Of a DNA stretch of 10,851 nucleotides, positions 6,077 through 10,851 are shown one piece after another; the stretch's first letter is position 1; every line of letters begins with the position of its first letter. Below the pieces are notes generated by a model. It was not told the origin of the DNA, ran no database searches, and saw nothing but the letters and a program-made list of their open reading frames with translations. The stretch is from JBQCEE01 sp051960575 (lineage in GTDB: Bacteria; Actinomycetota; Actinomycetes; Mycobacteriales; Jatrophihabitantaceae), in NCBI RefSeq assembly GCF_051960575.1, contig NZ_JBQCEE010000176.1:1-10851 (forward strand). The letters are read 5' to 3'. The translations under genes were made by a program, and so were the position numbers.

Positions 6077-6960
6077 TCCTCGCGATCTGTGCGGACAAGG
6101 GCGCGCCCGGCGTGACGACGGCCGCGACCGCGCTGAGCGTCGCGTGGCCAGGCCGGCGTGTGCTGCTTGAGGCGGACCCGTCTGGCGGCGACCTCGCGCT
6201 GCGGCTGCGCGGCACCGACGGCAGGGACGGCGGCGAGCTGGCCGTCGACCGCACCCTGACCTCGCTGGTCGCGGGGCTGCGCGACGGCGTGACCGAGGAC
6301 CTGCTCGAGCGGCACGCGCAACCCGCCAGCCTGGGCTTTGACGTGATCACGTCGCCGCTCGCGGCGGACGGACTCACGGCGCTGGCACCGTTCTGGCCGC
6401 AGGTCGCCGACCTGGCCCGCCGGTGGCCGGGAACCGTGCTCGCCGATTTCGGCCGCCTGCAGGCCGGCCACGCGGCGCAGGCGTTGGCGACCGGCGCCGA
6501 AGGCGTGCTACTGGTGACCCGGGCCGCGACCCGGGAAGACCTGTACCACTTGCGGGAGCGCGCCCGCGCGCTGGCGCCGCGCCTCGGACCGGGCCCGCGC
6601 GGCTGGAGCGCCTTGGTCGTCGCGGTGGTCTGCCCGCCGCGCGACGCGAAATACGCGACGAGTCAGGCGCAGCAGGCGCTGGTGAGCCAACCGCTCACCG
6701 CCACTGTCCCGGTGCTCGGCTATCTGGCGCTGGACGACCGTGCCGTCGCCCAGCTCACGTCCGGGCCGGTCACGAAGCGGCTGCTGGCCTCGTCGCTGCT
6801 GCGGTCCGCGCGCGACCTCGCAGCGGCGCTCACCGGATGGTTCCCCGCCCTTGCCGACGCCGCGGACGGCGATGCGGCGCCCCCGGTCGACGACATCCCG
6901 GCGATGGGCGCTGCGTCGACGGGAACGCGGGCGGGGCATGAGGTCGGGTGGCCGGCGTGA
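6073..6960 (+). CDS. MinD/ParA-like (CpaE/TadZ-type) ATPase with degenerate Walker A
   Basis: A 295-residue protein of the SIMIBI/MinD-ParA superfamily, placed where cpaE/tadZ sits in Tad operons. In that role it would localise or organise the pilus machine at the membrane. The N-terminal strand ILAICADKGAPGVTTAATAL holds the P-loop (residues 9-16) as KGAPGVTT. The signature lysine K9 and the T15/T16 pair are kept, but the P-loop lysine expected at position 14 of KGGxGKTT is valine. A switch-like LLEADPSGGDL (D35) and a Walker B-like VLADFGRL (D125) are recognisable. A C-terminal tail (about 275-295) is low in order. The GTG at 6073 overlaps the previous stop as GTGA, with GAGGTGG just upstream. 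Loss of the lysine suggests weak or absent ATP hydrolysis, as reported for some TadZ-type proteins; this is inference. Confidence 0.82.
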   Translation: MILAICADKGAPGVTTAATALSVAWPGRRVLLEADPSGGDLALRLRGTDGRDGGELAVDRTLTSLVAGLRDGVTEDLLERHAQPASLGFDVITSPLAADGLTALAPFWPQVADLARRWPGTVLADFGRLQAGHAAQALATGAEGVLLVTRAATREDLYHLRERARALAPRLGPGPRGWSALVVAVVCPPRDAKYATSQAQQALVSQPLTATVPVLGYLALDDRAVAQLTSGPVTKRLLASSLLRSARDLAAALTGWFPALADAADGDAAPPVDDIPAMGAASTGTRAGHEVGWPA

Positions 6961-8369
6961 CTGGGGAGCCGCTGGACTACGCGCTGGTGCGGGCGTTGCA
7001 GCGCCGGGTCGCGGATCTGCAGATCGCTGACCGGCAGCAGCGGGCCGCGCGCGGCGACGCGGACCGCAGTCCGGCCGATGAGCAGCAGCAGGCGCAGAGC
7101 ATCATCCGGCAGGTCGTTCGCCAGCACATGCAGGACCGGCTCGCCGCGGGCGAGCAGGTGCCGGACGCGAGCGTCGACACGCGGCTGCGGGCGGCCATCT
7201 TCGCCGCGATGTACGGGGCGGGGGAGCTGCAGGAGCTGCTCGAGGACCCGCTGGTGGAGAACATCGACATCAACGGCTGTGACGACGTGTGGGTCAGTTA
7301 CGCCGGCGAGCAGTGGCCGCGCCGCTGGCGGCCGGTCGCGGTCAGTAACGAGCACTTGGTCGACATCATCGCCAATCTCGGCTCCTACGCCGGCATCAAC
7401 GCCCGCCCGTTCTCCAGTGCCACCCCGGAGCTGGACGTGCGGCTGACCGACGGGTCTCGCCTGTCGGCGATCATGATCGCCGCGGAGGCCCCCGCGCTGT
7501 CGATCAGGCGGAACAGGTTCCCGGACATGTTTTTGCGCCGCGACCTGGCCGAGGCGGCCGCGCCGGCTGGGCGGGAGGTGCCGCCGGACCTGGTCAGTCA
7601 TGGCGCGATGAGCGCGGAGGTCGCCGATTTCCTCTGTGCCGCGGTCCGGGCCCGCTGCAACATCGTCGTCGGTGGCGCGACTGACGCCGGCAAGACGACC
7701 CTGCTCCGAGCACTGGCCCATTGCGCGGATCCGCGCGAACGCCTGGTCACGGTGGAACGCGCCCTTGAGCTCGGTCTCGGCCGCAACCCGCGCTTGCACG
7801 ACAACGTCGTCGAGCTCGAGGAGGTGCTGCCTGACGGGGAGGGCAGAGGTGGGGTCAGCATCGCCGCCCTGGTTCGTCGCACCCGCCGCATGAACCCGGA
7901 CCGGGTGATCGTCGGCGAGGTCCTCGGTCCCGAGGTCGTGGAGATGCTGTCGGCCATGGCGCAGGGCAACGACGGGTCGCTGTCGACGATCCACGCGCGC
8001 GATGCCGACGAGGTGTTCAACCGGATCAGCACCTACGCTCAGCAGCACGAACACCTGACCCCGGACGTCTCGCACGCGCTGATGGCCGGTGCCATCGACT
8101 TCGTCGTCTTCATCGCCAAGAACCCCACGCTCGGCGGCCGTCGCTGCGTCACGCAGATCCTCGAGATCAGCGGCCTGCAAGGCGCCCGGGTTGCCCGCAA
8201 CGCGATCTTCGCGGAGTCCCCGGTCGATGGCCGCGCCACCCGCAACGCCGAAATCGCCCTCACCACCCGCCGCGCGGGACGGCTGGCCGCGGCCGGCTAC
8301 CGCGACGTGATCGACGGCCGCGCCGCGGCCTCGTCGATCCCGCCGTTGCCGTCGGGGAGCGGGTGGTGA
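6957..8369 (+). CDS. tadA: Tad pilus assembly ATPase TadA/CpaF
   Basis: This hexameric AAA-like secretion ATPase (type II/IV secretion VirB11 family) powers Tad pilus assembly from the cytoplasmic face. The length is 470 residues. A helical N-terminal region (1-95) precedes the CpaF N-domain with LLEDPLVENIDINGCDDVWV. Walker A is GGATDAGKTTLL (239-250, K246), Walker B-like VIVGEVLGPE (317-326, E321), and the His box GSLSTIHA (340-347, H346). The Asp-box position reads LVTVERALEL, where CpaF proteins usually have an IED-type motif. A tail of about 50 residues beyond the core (420-470) is poorly conserved. The GTG at 6957 gives the 4-base GTGA overlap; an in-frame GTG at 6948 (MAGV) is an alternative. 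TadB follows after one base. Confidence 0.95.
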   Translation: MTGEPLDYALVRALQRRVADLQIADRQQRAARGDADRSPADEQQQAQSIIRQVVRQHMQDRLAAGEQVPDASVDTRLRAAIFAAMYGAGELQELLEDPLVENIDINGCDDVWVSYAGEQWPRRWRPVAVSNEHLVDIIANLGSYAGINARPFSSATPELDVRLTDGSRLSAIMIAAEAPALSIRRNRFPDMFLRRDLAEAAAPAGREVPPDLVSHGAMSAEVADFLCAAVRARCNIVVGGATDAGKTTLLRALAHCADPRERLVTVERALELGLGRNPRLHDNVVELEEVLPDGEGRGGVSIAALVRRTRRMNPDRVIVGEVLGPEVVEMLSAMAQGNDGSLSTIHARDADEVFNRISTYAQQHEHLTPDVSHALMAGAIDFVVFIAKNPTLGGRRCVTQILEISGLQGARVARNAIFAESPVDGRATRNAEIALTTRRAGRLAAAGYRDVIDGRAAASSIPPLPSGSGW

Positions 8370-8370
8370 C

Positions 8371-9339
8371 ATGAACCTGGCGAGCCCACCGGTGGTCGCG
8401 GCGGCCGCGCTGCTCGGCGCGACGTTCGGCGGCGCGGTGCTGCTGTTGATCGCCGGCGTCCGCGGCACCCCGATCGAGCCGAGCCGGCCACCGGGACGGA
8501 TCCGTGCCTGGGTGGGCCAGCAGCGGTCACCGATGCTGCTACTCCGCCTGGGCGGGGGGCTGCTGGTCGGCGTGCTGGTGATCGCGGTGACCAGCTGGCC
8601 CGTCGCCGCCCTCGGACTGGCCGGCCTGTTCGTCGCGTGGCCGGCGCTCGCCGGCGGCGCACGGACCGAGCAGTTGCAGATCGCCCGGCTCGAAGCACTC
8701 ACCACCTGGACCGAGGCGCTGCGCGACACCACCGCCGCCCGCGCCGGCCTCGAGCAAGCCATCCCCGCGACGGCGCAGCATGCCCACCCGCTGATCCGGC
8801 CTGCGCTGCTGCAACTGGTCGGCCGCCTGCACACCCGGGTCCCGCTCGCCGACGCGCTCATCAGCCTGGCCGAGGAACTCGACCACGCCGGCGACATGAT
8901 CATCGCCGCGCTGATCAACAACGTGCAGCGACGCGGCGACGGCTTGGTCGACGTCCTGTCCGCCCTCGCCGTCGCCTGCCGCGAAGACCTCGACCTGCGC
9001 CGCAAGATCAGCGCCGGCCGAGCGGGTGACCGGCGGGCGGTCCAGCTGATGCTCGGCATCGTCATCGGCGTCGCGACCTTCCTGGTGCTGTTCGGCAACG
9101 GCTCATACACCCGCCCCTACGCCACCGTCACCGGCCAGCTCGTCCTGCTCGTCGTGCTCGGACTGTTCGCGACCGCCTTCATCTGGCTGCGCTCGCTGGC
9201 CGGCGGCCGCGCCCCGTCCCGCTTCCTCCCGAACGCTGACGCGCCGCTGGACGCCGACGAGCTCCGCATCGTCGCCATGCTCACCGCCACCACCCCAGGA
9301 CCGGCGGCGGCCACACCTGTTGAGGTGGTCGGGTCGTGA
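8371..9339 (+). CDS. tadB: Tad platform membrane protein TadB (type II secretion F family)
   Basis: A 322-residue inner-membrane protein that forms, with TadC, the platform that TadA acts on to extrude pilin. Membrane stretches are visible at about 7-29 and 58-94 (probably two passes), and at about 225-242 and 253-274 near the C-terminus. Between them lies the cytoplasmic T2SF domain (about 108-220), with LTTWTEALRDTTAARAGLEQAI, a PL-x-DAL-x-x-LAEEL helix, and the RRGDGLVDVLSALA segment. This is the usual layout of TadB. The ATG at 8371 sits one base after the tadA stop, with GGGTGG (8361-8366) as ribosome binding site inside the tadA end. It overlaps tadC by 4 bases. Confidence 0.92.
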   Translation: MNLASPPVVAAAALLGATFGGAVLLLIAGVRGTPIEPSRPPGRIRAWVGQQRSPMLLLRLGGGLLVGVLVIAVTSWPVAALGLAGLFVAWPALAGGARTEQLQIARLEALTTWTEALRDTTAARAGLEQAIPATAQHAHPLIRPALLQLVGRLHTRVPLADALISLAEELDHAGDMIIAALINNVQRRGDGLVDVLSALAVACREDLDLRRKISAGRAGDRRAVQLMLGIVIGVATFLVLFGNGSYTRPYATVTGQLVLLVVLGLFATAFIWLRSLAGGRAPSRFLPNADAPLDADELRIVAMLTATTPGPAAATPVEVVGS

Positions 9340-10259
9340 CTGCGATGCTGCTCCTCGGCGCCGCGCTCGGCGCCCTCCTGTTCGCGCTGATCTGGCTGCT
9401 CGTGCCACGGCGCACCAGCCCGCTGGTCGGGTTAGGCCGCTACGACGCCCACCTCCGCGCCGCCCACCAACCGCGCGTCAGCACCGCACCGTTGGACCCC
9501 GGTGCGGGCTCGTGGCGGACGCAGCTCGGTGCCCGGGTCGTGGCCGAGCTGGCCCGGCACGGCATCACCTACCGGTCGCTACAGCACGACCTCGCTGTCA
9601 CCGGCACCCGCTTCGACGTGCTGATGGGCCGGAAGGTCCTCGCCGCGGTCAGCGGCTTCCTGCTCTCCCTGCTGCTGGTGGGCTGGTGGCAGTACGCCGC
9701 CCCACCGGCCGCGTCACTGCAGCTGCCGGCCGGCGCACCGCTGCTGCTGGCCGCGATCGTCGCCGTGATCCTGTTCGTCGCCCCGGACGTCGATGTCCGG
9801 AAGCTGGCCCGCCGCCGCCGCGAAGAGTTCACCGACGACCTGGCCGTCTTCCTCGAACTGGTCTCGCTCGAGATGGCCGGCTACGCCGCCGCCGAAACCG
9901 CGCTGCCGCAGGCCGCCCGCCGTGGCGGCACCTGGTCGATGCTCCTCATCCGCGAGACGCTCGTGCACGCCCGCCTCGCCGGCGACGACCCATGGCTCGC
10001 TCTGGCTGCACTCGGCGAACGAATCGGCGTGCCGGAGCTGCGCGAACTCGGCTCCCTGATCAAGAACGTCTCCGACGACGGCGCCCAAGTGCGCCGCACC
10101 CTGTCCGCCCGCGCCGCCTCGCTGCGCCGCAAACGCCTCGCCGCCGAGGAGGGCCACGCCGCCACCCGCAACCAGTCCATGCGGCTGGCGCAACTGCTCA
10201 TCGCCGTCGGGTTCATGGTGTTCGTCGGCTACCCCGCCTTCGCCGTCATCCGCCTCTGA
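9336..10259 (+). CDS. tadC: Tad platform membrane protein TadC (type II secretion F family)
   Basis: A 307-residue partner of TadB in the pilus platform. Hydrophobic helices lie at about 3-23, 100-117 and 134-150, and at the C-terminus at about 283-303 (LAQLLIAVGFMVFVGYPAFAV). The cytoplasmic T2SF domain (about 163-280) begins RRREEFTDDLAVFLELVSLEM and includes GERIGVPELRELGSLI and a basic helix RTLSARAASLRRKRLAAEE, characteristic of TadC. The GTG at 9336 overlaps the tadB stop as GTGA. After its stop there are 68 bases before the pilin gene, which is the widest spacing in this half of the operon. Confidence 0.92.
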   Translation: MTAMLLLGAALGALLFALIWLLVPRRTSPLVGLGRYDAHLRAAHQPRVSTAPLDPGAGSWRTQLGARVVAELARHGITYRSLQHDLAVTGTRFDVLMGRKVLAAVSGFLLSLLLVGWWQYAAPPAASLQLPAGAPLLLAAIVAVILFVAPDVDVRKLARRRREEFTDDLAVFLELVSLEMAGYAAAETALPQAARRGGTWSMLLIRETLVHARLAGDDPWLALAALGERIGVPELRELGSLIKNVSDDGAQVRRTLSARAASLRRKRLAAEEGHAATRNQSMRLAQLLIAVGFMVFVGYPAFAVIRL

Positions 10260-10327
10260 CCCACCACCGCAGCCTCGACACACCGCACCTCAACGAACGT
10301 TGCAGCACCGAACCGAAAGGGACACCC
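10260..10327 (+). promoter_or_regulatory. Leader region before the pilin gene
   Basis: This 68-base gap separates tadC from the pilin in an otherwise tightly packed operon. It holds a short inverted repeat CAACG-AA-CGTTG (10291-10302) and a strong ribosome binding site GAAAGGGA (10315-10322) five bases before the ATG. A separate promoter or an mRNA processing site raising pilin output would make sense, but I see no clear -35/-10 pair. Confidence 0.3.
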
Positions 10328-10549
10328 ATGAACGAACTGGCCATGATCTGGATCTGGGCCCAAGCCCGCGTCCGCCAGCTCCGGCGCGACCCCGACGGCA
10401 TCAACGACGACGGCATCAACGACGACGCAGGCTTCACGACCCTGGAGTGGGTCGGCCTGGCCGGCGTCATCATCGTCGCCGCGATCGTCGTGGCCACCAT
10501 CCTGATGAACACCGCCAAAGACGGCGCCAACAAGGTCAAGGTCCAGTAA
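10328..10549 (+). CDS. flp: Flp-like Tad pilin
   Basis: A 73-residue prepilin, the structural subunit of the pilus. The leader (1-35) ends DDAG, and the mature start FTTLEWVGLAGVIIVAAIVV places Phe at +1 and Glu at +5 (residue 40), the type IV prepilin cleavage rule, followed by a single hydrophobic helix (about 41-60) and a short charged tail ending KVKVQ. The leader is longer than usual for Flp. It starts with the hydrophobic MNELAMIWIWAQ, then a basic RVRQLRR, then an acidic stretch containing DGIND twice. The ATG follows a strong GAAAGGGA site, the best ribosome binding site in the operon, as expected for an abundant subunit. No prepilin peptidase gene is in the window. Confidence 0.87.
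   Translation: MNELAMIWIWAQARVRQLRRDPDGINDDGINDDAGFTTLEWVGLAGVIIVAAIVVATILMNTAKDGANKVKVQ
10394..10423 (+). repeat. 15-bp perfect tandem duplication inside the pilin leader
   Basis: GACGGCATCAACGAC occurs twice in direct succession (10394-10408 and 10409-10423), encoding DGIND-DGIND. It is in frame and lies nine bases before the codon of the predicted cleavage-site glycine (10430-10432). Such a repeat can expand or contract without breaking the frame. Confidence 0.95.
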
Positions 10550-10554
10550 CCCTA

Positions 10555-10851
10555 ATGCCGCGCCGCCACCCGCACGCCGCCGCGCCCGCTGCACTGGCAG
10601 CAGCCGACGCGCAATCACGACGCCCAGGGCGCCGAAGGCGTCAGGGGCGGGCGTGCGGTGACCGCGGGTTCGGCGCGCTCGAGGCCGTCATCGTCATCCC
10701 GGTCGTCGTCCTCACGACGATGATCGTCATCCAGTACGTGATGCTGTGGCACGCCCGCCACCTCGCCGCCGCCGCCGCACAGAACGCGCTGCGCGAAGCC
10801 CGCAGCTACCACGCCACCGCCGCCGACGGGCAACAGCGCGGCGAGGAGTAC
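10555..10851 (+). CDS. tadE: TadE-like pseudopilin, 3'-truncated by the window edge
   Basis: An open frame of 99 codons begins at the ATG at 10555, five bases after the pilin stop, and runs off the window without a stop. After a basic, Ala/Arg-rich leader of 38 residues comes G-FGALEAVIVIPVVVLTTMIV, with Phe39 as +1 and Glu43 as +5. This is the TadE pattern of a processed pseudopilin with one hydrophobic helix and a following soluble helix (HARHLAAAAAQNALREARSY). TadE proteins are minor pilins processed by the prepilin peptidase and needed for pilus assembly. No in-frame ATG/GTG lies between 10555 and the cleavage site, so the long leader appears real. No strong ribosome binding site is seen, so expression probably depends on coupling to the pilin gene. 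Confidence 0.82.
   Translation, partial: MPRRHPHAAAPAALAAADAQSRRPGRRRRQGRACGDRGFGALEAVIVIPVVVLTTMIVIQYVMLWHARHLAAAAAQNALREARSYHATAADGQQRGEEY

Noticed and set aside
6720..9110. A very long open frame on the minus strand (796 codons)
   Set aside because: It lies antisense to tadA, tadB and the MinD-like gene, is low-complexity Arg/Ser/Ala-rich, and shows no domain. It is a by-product of GC-rich codon use.
9320..10327. A long plus-strand frame overlapping tadC and running in frame into the pilin
   Set aside because: Its translation over tadC is Arg/Pro-rich noise. The pilin has its own ATG and strong ribosome binding site at 10328, so no fusion protein is implied.

Overview
The window reads as chromosome of a high-GC actinobacterium. 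GC is high throughout, GTG starts and 4-base GTGA stop/start overlaps are frequent, the tRNA order is Gly-Cys-Val, and the tight adhesion (Tad) pilus genes have the actinobacterial form with separate CpaB/SAF, MinD-like, TadA, TadB, TadC, small pilin and TadE genes. I cannot place it below phylum level from the sequence alone.

Region 1 (1-883) is core chromosome: the 3' part of coaE (dephospho-CoA kinase), then tRNA-Gly(GCC), tRNA-Cys(GCA) and tRNA-Val(GAC), closed by a strong hairpin terminator. Region 2 (884-3794) is loosely packed and accessory-like. It holds a gene-free stretch, a two-HTH DNA-binding protein on the minus strand, and divergent from it a voltage-gated-type potassium channel whose N-terminus is shifted out of frame by an apparent one-base loss in a G run. 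Next come a convergent secreted protein with an HNH-type nuclease motif and a small excisionase-like HTH protein. No integrase, transposase or att duplication was found, so a mobile origin is only a suspicion.

Region 3 (3795-10851, running off the end) is a one-directional Tad-type pilus operon. It opens with two poorly characterised envelope proteins, a lipoprotein and a cysteine-rich secreted protein with a Gly/Ser linker. These are followed by a CpaB-like SAF protein, a MinD/CpaE-like ATPase with a degenerate Walker A loop, the assembly ATPase TadA/CpaF, the two membrane platform proteins TadB and TadC, a Flp-like pilin, and a 3'-truncated TadE-like pseudopilin. Most junctions overlap by 4-13 bases or are separated by 1-5 bases, which implies translational coupling. 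The exceptions are a 72-base gap before cpaB, filled by a 24-codon micro-ORF, and a 68-base gap before the pilin.

In the expected mechanism, TadA powers pilus assembly through TadB/TadC, and the pilin and TadE are cleaved at Gly-Phe-x-x-x-Glu type sites by a prepilin peptidase that is not in this window. CpaB and the MinD-like protein help position or scaffold the machine, and the lipoprotein and Cys-rich protein are candidate lineage-specific envelope or pilus-associated parts. The observations most worth following up are the channel frameshift, the lysine-less P-loop of the MinD-like protein, the 15-bp tandem duplication just before the pilin cleavage site, and the two accessory proteins at the head of the operon.
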